Assembly: GCF_017569185.1 (NCBI RefSeq)
Contig: NZ_CP071869.1
Coordinates: 3,214,001 to 3,278,000 of the forward strand
Length of the DNA stretch: 64,000 nt
Origin: Polaribacter cellanae
GTDB lineage: Bacteria; Bacteroidota; Bacteroidia; Flavobacteriales; Flavobacteriaceae
Reading direction: 5' to 3'
The translations under genes were made by a program, and so were the position numbers. Of the stretch, positions 42,578 through 52,900 are shown piece after piece; position 1 is the first letter of the stretch, and every line of letters begins with the position of its first letter. The notes beneath the pieces are model-generated. The model was not told where the DNA came from. It made no database searches and saw nothing but the letters and a program-made list of their open reading frames with translations.

Positions 42578-45361
42578 ATGAAAAAATTACTACTATTGGC
42601 CATTTTTATGGTTACATTTATTACAAGTGCTCAAGTAAAACTTACTGGAGTTGTTAAAGATAGTATTGGAGTACCTTTAGAAATGGCAAATGTTTTGGCA
42701 ATTAATAAAATAACCAAAAAAATGACTTCTTATGGTTTTACAGACTCTAAAGGAAATTATAAGTTAGATTTAGATAAAAACAGCACTTTCGATATAAAAA
42801 TAAGTTACATAGGAATGAAAACGTCGGAATTTGAAATTATCACAAAAACCAAAAACATTGTAAAGGATATTACCTTGTTTGAAGATAATTCTTTAGATGA
42901 AATTACCATTGTTTCTAAAATGCCAGTAACTATTAAAGGAGATACCATTGTTTACAATGCAGATTCTTTTAAAAATGGTTCCGAAAGAAAACTAGAAGAC
43001 GTTCTTAAAAAATTACCAGGAGTAGAAGTTAATGATGCTGGGCAAATTGAAGTAGAAGGTAAAGTTGTTGAGAAAATTACAGTTGATGGAAAAGAATTTT
43101 TTAGTGGAGATACCAAATTGGCATCAAAAAATATTCCATCCAATGCTGTAGATAAAATTCAAGTTTTAAGAAATTATGGAGATATAAATCAGTTAAAAGG
43201 CGTTCAAAACAACCAAGATCGAGTTGCCATAAATATAAAATTAAAAGAAGGTAAAAAGAACTTTTGGTTTGGAGATGTGGTTGCAGGAGCAGGTAGTGCA
43301 CCAGAGCAAACTTTGTATTTGTTTCAACCCAAATTATTTTATTATTCTCCAAAATACACTCTTAATGTTATTGGAGATGTAAATAATTTAGGAGATGTTG
43401 TGCTAAGTAGAAGAGATTTAAGAAGTTTTAGTTTCAATTTTAGAAGCCAAAGCCCCTCTAATGGAACAAATATAAATTTGGCAAGTGCAGGTATTGGATT
43501 TTTAACTGCAAGTGCGAGAAATGCAAATAGAATTGAAACAAAATTATCTGCTTTAAATTTCAGTTATTCACCCAATAAAAAATTAGATTTAACTGGGTTT
43601 TTAATTTTTTCTAGCAATAGTAATGGACAAAGAAATATTAGAGATATCGATTATGTAAACCCAAATATTCCAGACGATTTTGTAGATAAAACATCCAATC
43701 AAACAAGTAATACTGGATTGTTTAGTTTTAGATCTGTTTACAAGAAAAATGTTAATAACCAATTAAATTATAATGTGTCTGGTCGTTTTTCTAACGAATT
43801 TAAAACAGAAAATGTAGCTTCTCGTGTTTTAAGTGATATTACTGAAAGAGAAAGAGCAACACCTTATACTGTTAACCAAGATTTAAGTTATTTCTATACT
43901 GCAAACGAAAATAATATTTTCGCGATAGAAGTAAAACACGTATTACAAAATGAAGACCCTTTTTACGTGGCTTCTATTGAGAATGATCCAGATAATAATG
44001 CGAATGAACCAAATGGAAATAATCCTCCAGATGGTTTTGATGAACCTGCAAAAAGTTTAGGATTAGTTAGAGATAGAATTTTTTATAACTTAGAACAAGA
44101 CAGACGTGTAAAATCGAATCAATTAGATGCGAAATTAGATTATTATTACATTTTAAATTCGAAAAGTAATTTAAACTTTGTGGCAGGAACTATTTCAAGT
44201 AAGCAAAATTTTGATTCTAAATTTTTCCAAATTTTAGATATAGATCAGCCAAAAGAAGGGAGTAACATTTTTGAACCAAACCCAACAATCGATGGAATTT
44301 CAGACCCGCAAATAACAAACAATACAGAGTACAATTTTACTGATTTGTATGCAGGAGTTCGATACCGTTTAAAATCTGGTATTTTTATATTTACACCGGG
44401 TTTTACAGTACACTCTTACAACTCTAACAATACACAATATGGTACTGAGTATTTCCAAGATAAATTTAAAGAGTTTTTGCCAGAATTCGAAGTAATAGCG
44501 CAATTTAAAAAAAGCGAAAACCTAAGGTTTTCTTATAAAAAACAAATTAATTTTACAGATGTAACACAAATTGCAAGAGGAATTGTAGCAAATAATTACG
44601 ATGCTTTTTTTGCAGGGAATGCAAGCTTAGTTAATTCAAGTTCACACAATTTAAATTTACGTTATTTTAGTTTTAATTTATTTAACAATACCAATGTTTT
44701 TGCATTTGTAAATTACAGTAAAACTGCAGATCAAGTTAATAGAAATACCATTTTTACACCAGGTACAGTAGTTTCAAGCGCTACTTCTTTAAACTCTCCT
44801 TTAAACAACGAAAGTGTAAATGCAAGATTTAATGCTTCAAAAAGATTTGGTAAGTTACAAACCTCAATAGGAGGTAGCTATGGTTATAATAAAGTATTTC
44901 AATTTATAAATAACGTTGCCAATACAAACGAAATAACAAGTAAAGGAATTAGCACAAGATTTGGTACAAATTTTAGAGAAGCTCCAAATGTTAATCTACG
45001 TTATAGTGTTTCTTTTTCTAATCAAAATAACAGTTCGAGAGCAGGTGTATTTAAAACAGTAAGACACAGACCATCTATAGATTTTGATGCCTATATTTGG
45101 AACTCTGTAACAGTTACTTCAGATTTCTCTTTTACAGATCAAAGACAAAATGGTGTAAGTGCAAATACGTTTAGTTTGTGGAATGCGAAAATTGCTTACA
45201 GAAAAGATAAAGATGCAAAATGGGAATACGAATTGGTAGGTAACAACTTGTTAGGTACAGGTTCAGAAGCAAACATAAATCAAGGTATTATTTCCTCTAC
45301 AATAAACGAAACGTTTATTTTGCCAAGGTTTGTAAGTTTTAGAATAAGATACCAATTGTAA
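42578..45361 (+). CDS. outer-membrane beta-barrel receptor with CarboxypepD_reg and plug domains
   Basis: 927 residues from ATG 42578. The frame is open further upstream but overlaps the previous gene. Signal peptide (about 1-18), CarboxypepD_reg-like beta-sandwich (about 20-105), plug-like region (about 112-215: DTIVYNADSFKNGSERKLEDVLKKLPGVEV) and a large barrel ending in strand FRIRYQL. It resembles the outer-membrane beta-barrel family (PF14905-like) that partners GLPGLI proteins. The cargo is unknown; a peptide, metal or surface protein is possible. It ends the operon. Confidence 0.93.
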   Translation: MKKLLLLAIFMVTFITSAQVKLTGVVKDSIGVPLEMANVLAINKITKKMTSYGFTDSKGNYKLDLDKNSTFDIKISYIGMKTSEFEIITKTKNIVKDITLFEDNSLDEITIVSKMPVTIKGDTIVYNADSFKNGSERKLEDVLKKLPGVEVNDAGQIEVEGKVVEKITVDGKEFFSGDTKLASKNIPSNAVDKIQVLRNYGDINQLKGVQNNQDRVAINIKLKEGKKNFWFGDVVAGAGSAPEQTLYLFQPKLFYYSPKYTLNVIGDVNNLGDVVLSRRDLRSFSFNFRSQSPSNGTNINLASAGIGFLTASARNANRIETKLSALNFSYSPNKKLDLTGFLIFSSNSNGQRNIRDIDYVNPNIPDDFVDKTSNQTSNTGLFSFRSVYKKNVNNQLNYNVSGRFSNEFKTENVASRVLSDITERERATPYTVNQDLSYFYTANENNIFAIEVKHVLQNEDPFYVASIENDPDNNANEPNGNNPPDGFDEPAKSLGLVRDRIFYNLEQDRRVKSNQLDAKLDYYYILNSKSNLNFVAGTISSKQNFDSKFFQILDIDQPKEGSNIFEPNPTIDGISDPQITNNTEYNFTDLYAGVRYRLKSGIFIFTPGFTVHSYNSNNTQYGTEYFQDKFKEFLPEFEVIAQFKKSENLRFSYKKQINFTDVTQIARGIVANNYDAFFAGNASLVNSSSHNLNLRYFSFNLFNNTNVFAFVNYSKTADQVNRNTIFTPGTVVSSATSLNSPLNNESVNARFNASKRFGKLQTSIGGSYGYNKVFQFINNVANTNEITSKGISTRFGTNFREAPNVNLRYSVSFSNQNNSSRAGVFKTVRHRPSIDFDAYIWNSVTVTSDFSFTDQRQNGVSANTFSLWNAKIAYRKDKDAKWEYELVGNNLLGTGSEANINQGIISSTINETFILPRFVSFRIRYQL

Positions 45362-45381
45362 AGTTTAAAGAAATATATCTT

Positions 45382-45413
45382 AAAAAATGGCGCAATTTAT
45401 TGCGCCATTTTTT
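45382..45413 (+). terminator. strong rho-independent terminator after the receptor gene
   Basis: AAAAAATGGCGCAAT (45382-45396) pairs perfectly with ATTGCGCCATTTTTT (45399-45413), leaving a 2-base loop in the drawn palindrome. It follows the receptor stop by 20 bases. Confidence 0.93.
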
Positions 45414-45437
45414 ATTTACTTTCTCTATTTTTGTGCT

Positions 45438-46199
45438 ATGAGTTTACTTGCTTCAAAATCTCCTTATTTTGCTATATCTAAAAGTTTAGGAGCTTTATTT
45501 TTATTTATAGGATTTGGATTATTTTTAGATAGCTCTTATATGGTTTCGCAAACAAAAAATGCACAATTATATGCAAATATTAGCATGTTTATTGGTTTTG
45601 GAATCGTCTTTTGGCAAGTAAATAGAAGAGTAAAAGAACAAATGATTTCAGCAGTAATTATTGCAATTATTGGCGAATATCTTTTCTCCATTTTATTAGG
45701 TATGTACACTTATAGATTGGAAAATGTTCCACATTATGTGCCTCCAGGACATGCCATTGTTTATGTAGCGGTTTTGTACTTTTCAAAGGCATCTTCAATC
45801 CTCAAAAACAAAATTCAAATAGAAAAATTTTTCACTATTTTCATACTTATTTATGCAACCATTTTTTTACTATTTAAAAATGATGTTTTTGGTTTTGCGA
45901 TGACCATTGCAACCCTTTTAATTTTAAGAAACAAACCAAGAGAACGTCTTTTTTACTTAACCATGTATATTACAGTTGCTTATTTAGAAATTATTGGTAC
46001 AACTTACCAATGTTGGTGGTGGCCTAATACAGCTTGGGGAATTTTCGATTTTCTACCAAGCCACAATCCACCAAGTGGAATTAGTCTTTTTTACTTTTTA
46101 TTAGATTTAGGTACCTTGTGGTTTTACAAACAAAGACATAAAATAACTTGGTCTCGAATGAAAAATATTCGAAAAATTAGAATGAATTTGATTGATTAA
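45438..46199 (+). CDS. multi-pass membrane protein, unknown
   Basis: 253 residues from ATG 45438 (MSLLASKS). An ATG at 45387 is in frame but lies in a terminator stem, so it is rejected. About seven hydrophobic helices; conserved-looking motifs include VPPGHAIVYVAVLYFSKA and TTYQCWWWPNTAWGIFDFLPSHNPPSGI. Trp- and Pro-rich loops suggest a conserved family of bacterial membrane proteins, function unknown to me. Followed by a repeat fragment before gldA. Confidence 0.8.
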   Translation: MSLLASKSPYFAISKSLGALFLFIGFGLFLDSSYMVSQTKNAQLYANISMFIGFGIVFWQVNRRVKEQMISAVIIAIIGEYLFSILLGMYTYRLENVPHYVPPGHAIVYVAVLYFSKASSILKNKIQIEKFFTIFILIYATIFLLFKNDVFGFAMTIATLLILRNKPRERLFYLTMYITVAYLEIIGTTYQCWWWPNTAWGIFDFLPSHNPPSGISLFYFLLDLGTLWFYKQRHKITWSRMKNIRKIRMNLID

Positions 46200-46262
46200 A
46201 CTAAAATTAAGATAAATTTGTTATTAGAATAAATCTATTTTATTAAATTGAATGTCTTGATT

Positions 46263-46291
46263 GAGCCTTTCGACTTCGCTCAAGATAAACT
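46263..46291 (+). repeat. TTTCGACTTCGCTCAAGATAAACT repeat fragment
   Basis: The core CTTTCGACTTCGCTCAAG followed by ATAAACT matches, with one change, 19627-19652 inside the element at 19615. Not coding. Confidence 0.6.
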
Positions 46292-46326
46292 AAAATAGAA
46301 ACCTCTAAAATTTATAAAGCCTTAAA

Positions 46327-47226
46327 ATGTCTATAAAAGTTTCTTTAGTTTCCAAAATTTATAAAACTCAAAAAGCGTTAAATACTATTTCGTTTTCTGC
46401 CCAAAAAGGGCAAATTATTGGTTTTTTAGGACCAAATGGAGCTGGAAAATCTACCATGATGAAAATCTTAACTGGTTTTATAAAACCCAATGAAGGTGAA
46501 GTTTTTGTTGATGGAATAGATGTTTTACAAAACCCGTTAGAAGCACAAAAAACAATCGGTTATTTACCAGAACACAATCCTTTGTATTCGGATATGTATG
46601 TGCGTGAATACTTACAGTTTCAAGCCTCAATTTTTAAAGTTGATAAAAGCCAAATAGAAACGTGTATCCAAAAAGTGGGTTTAACAGAGGAAGCGCATAA
46701 GAAAATACATCAACTTTCTAAAGGATATCAACAAAGAGTAGGTTTGGCTGCTGCCATTTTACACAATCCTAATGTTTTAATTTTAGATGAACCAACCACT
46801 GGTTTAGACCCAAATCAATTGGTAGAAATTAGAGAGCTAATTAAAGAATTAGGAAAAGACAAAACTGTGTTGTTTTCCACGCACATTATGCAAGAAGTAG
46901 AAGCCGTTTGCGATCGAGTTATCATTATTAAAAAGGGAGAAATTATTATCGATAAAAAGCTTTCTAAACTTCAAAAAAACAACCAACAAATTATAAAAGT
47001 TATTTTTAATACGAAGGTTCGTGAGGCTCTAATCAATCAATTAGAAAACTTAATTTCATCAAAAGATATTAGCAATAATACTTGGCAACTTACCTTTAAT
47101 TCTGTCGAAGATATGCGTTCTAAAATTTTCGATTTTGCGCAAAAAAATAACTTAAAAATTCTGGAATTAAGTTCAGAAAATAAAACGTTAGAAAGTTTAT
47201 TTACAGAGTTGACTTCTAAAGAGTAA
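46327..47226 (+). CDS. gldA: gliding-motility ABC transporter ATP-binding protein
   Basis: 299 residues. Walker A GPNGAGKST (about 35-43), signature LSKGYQQRVGLAAA, Walker B VLILDEPTTGLD and H-loop STHIMQEVEA are complete. GKSTMMKILTGFIKPNEGEV and the C-terminal 80-residue extension match GldA, the ATPase for the GldFG permeases in flavobacterial gliding. gldF/gldG are not adjacent, as usual. Cytoplasmic. Confidence 0.92.
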   Translation: MSIKVSLVSKIYKTQKALNTISFSAQKGQIIGFLGPNGAGKSTMMKILTGFIKPNEGEVFVDGIDVLQNPLEAQKTIGYLPEHNPLYSDMYVREYLQFQASIFKVDKSQIETCIQKVGLTEEAHKKIHQLSKGYQQRVGLAAAILHNPNVLILDEPTTGLDPNQLVEIRELIKELGKDKTVLFSTHIMQEVEAVCDRVIIIKKGEIIIDKKLSKLQKNNQQIIKVIFNTKVREALINQLENLISSKDISNNTWQLTFNSVEDMRSKIFDFAQKNNLKILELSSENKTLESLFTELTSKE

Positions 47227-47643
47227 AATTGTTACTCCTAAAATTATTTTGTTTTTAAGATAAATAATAATAGTTTTTTAGTATTATTAATATAAGTTCG
47301 ATTTAAGAAAAAATAAAGTTATATTTTAAAATAATATTATAGCTGTAGCAAAAGTATAACATGCTAAATAAAAAGTTAAGTTTAAACTAAATTTAAGGTC
47401 AATAAATGTTGTGTAGATGTCAGTTAACTATTATAGCATATAATATACGAAAATTAAAAATATTCGTAACAAATTGATTATCAACAACTTTAACTTAGTG
47501 TTAGTTGTAGAGCTAAAAAAAACAGACACCAAACACGCATCTTATACATCAATTTCTTAATGATTTTAGTTGATATATTATAAACGCAAAAAACCTACAA
47601 ACATAATGTTTATAAGGTTTTATTGAATTTAACATTCTTTTTG
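47227..47643. other. 417-base gap, no gene seen
   Basis: AT-rich, no ORF or RNA gene supported, apart from the terminator near 47590. It lies between gldA and the tRNA gene. No repeat family member or promoter stood out. Confidence 0.4.
47588..47621 (-). terminator. terminator-like hairpin beyond tRNA-Ser
   Basis: AAAACCTACAAACA pairs imperfectly with TGTTTATAAGGTTTT, with a T-rich end on the minus strand. It lies 23 bases downstream of the tRNA in the transcribed direction. Confidence 0.6.
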
Positions 47644-47730
47644 CAGAGAGGAAGGGATTCGAACCCTCGATACAGTTACCCATATACTACCTTTCCAGGG
47701 TAGCTCTTTCGACCACTCAGACACCTCTCT
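47644..47730 (-). tRNA. tRNA-Ser (anticodon GGA)
   Basis: 87 nt. Acceptor AGAGAGG pairs with CCTCTCT; discriminator G; no encoded CCA. Anticodon stem GCTACC/GGTAGT encloses CTGGAAA (anticodon GGA, reads UCC/UCU). A long variable arm, as in serine tRNAs, precedes the GTTCGAATC T-loop. It lies 2 bases after rimM on the same strand. Confidence 0.96.
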
Positions 47731-47732
47731 TT

Positions 47733-48257
47733 TTACAAATAAAGTTCTATTAATCCATCTGGAGTTTCAACCTCTATTGTTTTATTTTCTCTGTCGACTT
47801 TTTTAATAAAATCGTCTACCATTGGAATAAAAATTTCATTTCCTTCTCTATCGATTTCAAAAAGTGGTTGTGCAGCTTTGTCGTTAATATGAACAATTTG
47901 CCCAACTTCGCCAAAATTAGCATCAATAACTGTAAAACCGATAACTTCATGGAAATAAAATTTATCTCCAGTAAGTTCTGGTAACATAGTAGCAGGCAAA
48001 TACACATTACTTTTTAAAATAGCATCTGCTGCTGCTTCAGAATATACATCTTCAAACTGAACACGTAACTGATTTCCTTTATGAAGCGAACTTTTTTCAA
48101 TAAAAAATGGAACCAAATTTGCGCCGAATTCGACGTAAACTGATTCCATTTCTGTGTACAACTCAGGCTCGTCTGTATCTAATTTGATAACAACTTCACC
48201 CTTAAAACTATATTTTGTTACGATTCTGCCTAAATAAAAACAATCTTCTTTACGCAT
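47733..48257 (-). CDS. rimM: 16S rRNA processing protein
   Basis: 174 residues. RimM binds S19 and matures the 30S head. The N-terminal half (YLGRIVTKYSFKGEVVIKLDTDEPELY) and the C-terminal PRC-barrel (KFYFHEVIGFTVIDANFGEVGQIVHI, FIPMVDDFIKKVD) are both present. It follows rpsP by 18 bases, the normal rpsP-rimM order; trmD is not next to it here. Confidence 0.96.
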   Translation of the reverse strand: MRKEDCFYLGRIVTKYSFKGEVVIKLDTDEPELYTEMESVYVEFGANLVPFFIEKSSLHKGNQLRVQFEDVYSEAAADAILKSNVYLPATMLPELTGDKFYFHEVIGFTVIDANFGEVGQIVHINDKAAQPLFEIDREGNEIFIPMVDDFIKKVDRENKTIEVETPDGLIELYL

Positions 48258-48275
48258 AATTCGCAGAAATTATAA

Positions 48276-48821
48276 TTATTCTGTTGCTTTTGCTTGTGCG
48301 TCGTCAATAGATTCTGGAGCCGCTTCTTCAGCAACTTCAGTTTCTGCAACTGGCTCAGCAACTTCTTCCACAACTGGTTTTGCTGCTTCGATTCTTGCTT
48401 CGTTTACTGCTTTTTCAGCAGCTAAAGCTTTTGCCTTTGCTTCAGATTCTGCTTTAGATAAACCAGCTTCTTTGTCAGCAATTTTGGCAGCTTTTTCTTC
48501 TACCCAAGCAGTAAATTTTGCATCAGCTTGTTCTTGAGTTAAAGCTCCTTTTCTTACACCACCAGCTAAATGGTTCTTTAACATTGCACCTTTGTAAGAT
48601 AAAATGTTTTTTGCAGTATCTGTTGGTTGTGCACCATTTTGTAACCATTGTACAGCTTTATCTACATCTAAATCGATAACTGCTGGGTTAATGTTTGGAT
48701 TGTAAGTACCAATTTTTTCAAGATATTTACCATCTCTTTTTGCACGAGCATCAGCAGCAACTATCCAATAGAATGGTTTCCCCTTTTTTCCGTGTCTTTG
48801 TAATCTGATTTTTACAGACAT
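48276..48821 (-). CDS. rpsP: 30S ribosomal protein S16, long form
   Basis: 181 residues. The S16 core is residues 1-80 (KIRLQRHGKKGKPFYWIVAADARAKRDGKYLEKIGTYNP). E. coli S16 has 82; the rest is an Ala/Glu-rich tail (about 105-181) with a coiled Lys/Glu helix and an acidic end, which is common in Bacteroidota. The tail's purpose is unknown. TATTTTTG at 48891-48898 on the minus strand, 70 bases upstream, fits a -7 box. Confidence 0.95.
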   Translation of the reverse strand: MSVKIRLQRHGKKGKPFYWIVAADARAKRDGKYLEKIGTYNPNINPAVIDLDVDKAVQWLQNGAQPTDTAKNILSYKGAMLKNHLAGGVRKGALTQEQADAKFTAWVEEKAAKIADKEAGLSKAESEAKAKALAAEKAVNEARIEAAKPVVEEVAEPVAETEVAEEAAPESIDDAQAKATE

Positions 48822-48890
48822 AATTTGTTAATTTTTTGAGGTTCTCGACCTCGATTATTAAAAATCTTACCATCTCGTAGTAAGTGGGCG

Positions 48891-48898
48891 CAAAAATA
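48891..48898 (-). promoter_or_regulatory. putative -7 box (TAnnTTTG) for rpsP
   Basis: TATTTTTG on the minus strand, 70 bases before the rpsP start, matches the Bacteroidota sigma-A -7 consensus. A good -33 TTTG at the right distance was not found. Confidence 0.35.
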
Positions 48899-49207
48899 CA
48901 AAAACCTTTTGAAATTAAAACCCTAATTTTCAACATTTTTTTGGGTGTTTTAACGGGCTATCACTACTCGTTTTTTTTTACTGTATTTACTTAAGTATCT
49001 GCTAATTCAAAGAACAATCAATTTTTGAGAAAACACAGAATAATTTTAGCAAAAAAGAGTTCAAACAAAAAGCCTGTCTTAAGCGCAGTCGAAAGGTTTT
49101 GTCCCTAACGCACTCACTTAATCTTAATGAAAGCTCTTAAAAAAAACTTAAATTCAAATGAGTCAAGAATCAAATCTTTTGCACTAAACGAAACCTTAAA
49201 TATAATT

Positions 49208-49215
49208 TATCTTTG
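49208..49215 (+). promoter_or_regulatory. putative -7 box (TAnnTTTG) for the gene at 49286
   Basis: TATCTTTG, 70 bases before the ATG, matches the Bacteroidota -7 consensus exactly; no convincing -33 box at 19-21 bases. Confidence 0.4.
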
Positions 49216-49285
49216 TGCTAAGATAAGATGTGAAACAATACGCATCTCAAAATAAATTATTGGAATTTAAAATGAGAATGATATT

Positions 49286-49735
49286 ATGAAGTACACAGAA
49301 AAAATTTCGAATAAATTAAACGAATTATTAGAAAAAAACTACGATGCAGAAAAAGGATATTTGAATTCTGCTGAAAATGTAGACAGTTCTAAATTAAAAA
49401 TTTTCTTTAAAAATAGGGCTTCAGAAAGAAGTATATTCGCAAAAGAATTAAGAACGGAAATTTTGTCTTACGGACAAATTCCAGAAGACGATGGTTCTTT
49501 TAAAGGAACAATGCACAGAAATTGGATGTCTTTAAAATCTTTATTTAGTTCTAACGACGAAGAAGCAATTTTAGAGGAAGCATTAAGAGGAGAAAAAGCG
49601 AGTTTAGACGAGTATGACGAAATGTTAAAGGAAGAAGCTTTTGCACCATCAACAAGAAAAATGTTGGAAAACCAACGACAACAAATTCAGGCTGCTATTA
49701 ATTCTTTAAAATTAGAAGAGCACTTAGTATCGTAA
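49286..49735 (+). CDS. PA2169/DUF2383-type four-helix-bundle protein
   Basis: 149 residues, all helical, ferritin-like bundle. LNELLEKNYDAEKGYLNSAENV, FKNRASERSIFAKELRTEI, FKGTMHRNWMSLKSLF and ILEEALRGEKASLDEYDEML are DUF2383/PA2169 helices with acidic residues that could bind metal or participate in stress. Stress-induced in other bacteria, role unknown. Followed by a clear terminator. Confidence 0.9.
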   Translation: MKYTEKISNKLNELLEKNYDAEKGYLNSAENVDSSKLKIFFKNRASERSIFAKELRTEILSYGQIPEDDGSFKGTMHRNWMSLKSLFSSNDEEAILEEALRGEKASLDEYDEMLKEEAFAPSTRKMLENQRQQIQAAINSLKLEEHLVS

Positions 49736-49782
49736 TTTAAAAACTATTTTAGTACAAATTAGTTAAAAACTAATTTTATTAA

Positions 49783-49808
49783 AAGTCAACCCTTAATTGG
49801 GTTGGCTT
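49783..49808 (+). terminator. rho-independent terminator
   Basis: AAGTCAACCC (49783-49792) pairs with GGGTTGGCTT (49799-49808) with one T-G pair, then a T-run. It follows the four-helix-bundle gene by 48 bases. Confidence 0.85.
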
Positions 49809-49958
49809 TTTTTGTTGTTGATAAGTACACATAAATTAACAGTTTTAAATCTCTTATGTTTTTGTATTTTTAAACTTCCAAAAAACAGTCGTAAAAAATT
49901 GTTTTCACAGCTCGATTAAACATTTCAACAAATACAAATTACACACTTAAACAACAAT

Positions 49959-52900
49959 ATGTACTTAATTTTCGATACAGAAACCACAGGTTTACCTAAA
50001 AGTTGGAACGCTCCAATAACGGATACAGACAACTGGCCAAGGTGTGTGCAAATTGCTTGGCAATTACACGACGAAATGGGAAATGTATTAGAACATAACG
50101 ATTTCTTAGTAAAACCAGAAGGCTATAATATACCTTACGATGCCGAAAGAATTCACGGAATTTCTACAGAATTAGCCGAAGAAAAAGGAATCGATTTAGA
50201 CGAAGGTTTACGTTTATTTAATGAAGCTTTAGGTAAAACAAAATTTATTGTCGGACAAAATTTACGGTTCGATATTAATATTATGGGCTGTGAATTTCAT
50301 AGACTAGGAGTTGAAAATAACCTGACTTCCCTTCCAGTTTTAGATACTTGTACCGAAAAAACGGCACTACTATGTCAAATTCCTGGTGGTCGAGGAGGAA
50401 AATTCAAACTACCAACTTTAACAGAATTGCACAATCATTTATTTGGTGTTGGTTTTGGTGAAGCGCACAATGCGAGTGCCGATGTTGAAGCAACAACACG
50501 TTGTTTTTTAGAATTGATTCGTTTACGAGAATTCACCAAAGAAGAGTTAGATGTAGATGAAGATTACTTCAAAAATTTCTCGGAAGCAAACCCAAAACCT
50601 ATTCAGGTTATTGGTTTAAAACACATCAACCTTAAAAAAGAAAGCGAACAAATTCGCCAACGTCTTGAGAAATTAAAAGATACTGCAGATACAAAATCGA
50701 CTTCTGCTGGTTTGGCGGAATTAAAAGATGTAAAATTTGCACATTTGCACAATCACACGCAATTTTCTGTGTTACAATCTACCATGCAAATTGGCAATAT
50801 TGTAAAAGCAGCTACCAAAGACAATATGCCAGCCATTGCAATGACAGATACTGCAAACATGATGGCATCTTTTCATTTTGTAAGTGCGATTTTAAATCAT
50901 AATAAAAATGCAGAAAACCCCATAAAACCAATTATTGGGTGCGAATTTAATGTTTGTGAAGATCATAAAAATAAATCTGTAAAAGACAATGGTTATCAAG
51001 TTGTTTTATTGGCGAAAAACAAAAAAGGGTATCATAATTTAGCGAAAATGTCTTCCATCGCATTTGTCGATGGTTTCTATTATGTTCCTAGAATTGATAA
51101 AGAAATTATTAAAAAATATAAGGAAGATATTATTGTTTTAACGGGAAATTTATATGGAGAGGTTCCAAGTAAAATTCTAAATCTCGGAGAAAAACAAGCA
51201 GAAGAAGCGTTACTTTGGTGGAAAGAACAATTTCAAGACGATTTGTATATCGAAGTAATGCGCCACAATCAACAAGATGAAAACATTGTAAATGAAACTT
51301 TATTAAAATTTTCTAAAGCGCACGATGTTAAAATTGTAGCGACAAATAACACCTTTTATTTAGAGAAAAAAGATGCCAATGCACACGATATTTTACTGTG
51401 TGTAAAAGACGGCGAAAAACAAGCGACTCCTAAAGGAAAAGGACGTGGTTACAGATATGGTTTGCCAAATGAGGAATATTATTTTAAATCTTCGGATGAA
51501 ATGAAAACCTTATTTGCAGATTTACCTGAGGCGATTATTAACATTCAAGAAATTGTAGATAAAGTAGAAATATTTACATTGGCTAGAGACGTTTTATTAC
51601 CTGCTTTCGATATTCCTGAAGAATTTGTTTCAGAAGAAGATAAAAAAGACGGAGGAAAACGTGGGGAAAATAAATTCTTACGTCATTTAACGTACGAAGG
51701 TGCAAAAAAACGATATGGAGAAATTACAGAATCTATTAAAGAACGTTTAGATTTTGAACTTTCCGTAATTGAAAAAACAGGATACCCTGGTTATTTCTTA
51801 ATTGTAGAAGATTTTATTCGAGAAGCCAGAAATATGGATGTTGCAGTAGGGCCTGGACGTGGTTCTGCAGCTGGTTCTGTGGTTGCCTATTGTCTTTGGA
51901 TTACAAATATCGACCCCATTCAATACGATTTACTTTTTGAGCGTTTCTTAAATCCTGAACGTGTTTCTATGCCAGATATCGATATAGATTTTGATGATGA
52001 AGGCCGAAGCAGAGTAATGGATTATGTAATTGATAAATATGGTGCAAATCAAGTGGCTCAAATTATCACCTATGGAACCATGGCAGCAAAATCGTCCATT
52101 AGAGATACTGCCAGAGTTTTAGATTTACCACTTTTTGAAGCCGATAGAATTGCAAAATTAATTCCAGGAATTAAACTAAAAAATATCTTTGGCGATGATG
52201 CCAAAAGTAAAGGAAAAGTAGAGGGTTTACGTGCTGAAGAAAAACAGCTTGTAGAAGAATTAAGACACATGTCTTTTGGAAACGATTTGGTTTCTGAAAC
52301 GATAAATAAAGCCACAATTTTAGAAGGTTCAGTTAGAAATACAGGAATTCACGCCTGTGGTGTAATTATTACACCTGGAGATATTACCAATTATGTTCCT
52401 GTAGCTTTAGCAAAGGATTCAGACATGTATGTTACCCAATTTGATAACTCTGTAGTGGAATCTGCAGGTTTGCTAAAAATGGACTTTTTAGGTTTAAAAA
52501 CGCTTACTTTAATTAAAGACACCGTTAAAATTGTAAAAGCAAAACATGGTGTAGAATTAGACCCAGAAACGTTTCCTTTAGATGATGAAAAAACGTATGA
52601 ATTATTCCAAAGAGGAGAAACTGTAGGTATTTTTCAATATGAATCTCCAGGAATGCAAAAACACATGCGTTCTTTAAAACCAACGGTTTTTGCAGATTTA
52701 ATTGCCATGAATGCATTGTACAGACCTGGACCCATGGAATATATTCCGTCTTTTATTAATAGAAAACACGGAACAGAAGATATTGAGTACGATTTACCTG
52801 CCATGGAAGAATATTTGGCAGAAACGTATGGAATTACAGTATACCAAGAGCAAGTAATGTTACTTTCACAAAAGCTGGCAAATTTTACCAAAGGTGAAGC

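Larger units (their letters stand above)
48822..49285. other. 464-base gap between divergent genes
   Basis: Contains two candidate -7 boxes (48891-48898 minus, 49208-49215 plus), a repeat fragment GCGCAGTCGAAAGGTTTT near 49084-49101 of the TCGACTGCGCTCGA family, and no supported gene. An apparent short frame in the rpsP leader is not supported. Confidence 0.45.

Noticed and set aside
45387..45437. Upstream ATG for the membrane protein at 45438
   Set aside because: The ATG lies within the stem of a perfect terminator palindrome; the next ATG fits the family-like start.
47227..47643. Hidden RNA gene in the gap before tRNA-Ser
   Set aside because: No conserved stems, second tRNA or strong promoter could be found by eye besides the terminator-like hairpin.
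48751..48936. Small minus-strand frame over the rpsP leader
   Set aside because: It overlaps rpsP in another frame and has no signal or domain; the region is the leader of rpsP.
52070..52891. Minus-strand open frames inside dnaE
   Set aside because: They are shadows of a conserved polymerase frame, with no start context and no recognisable product.
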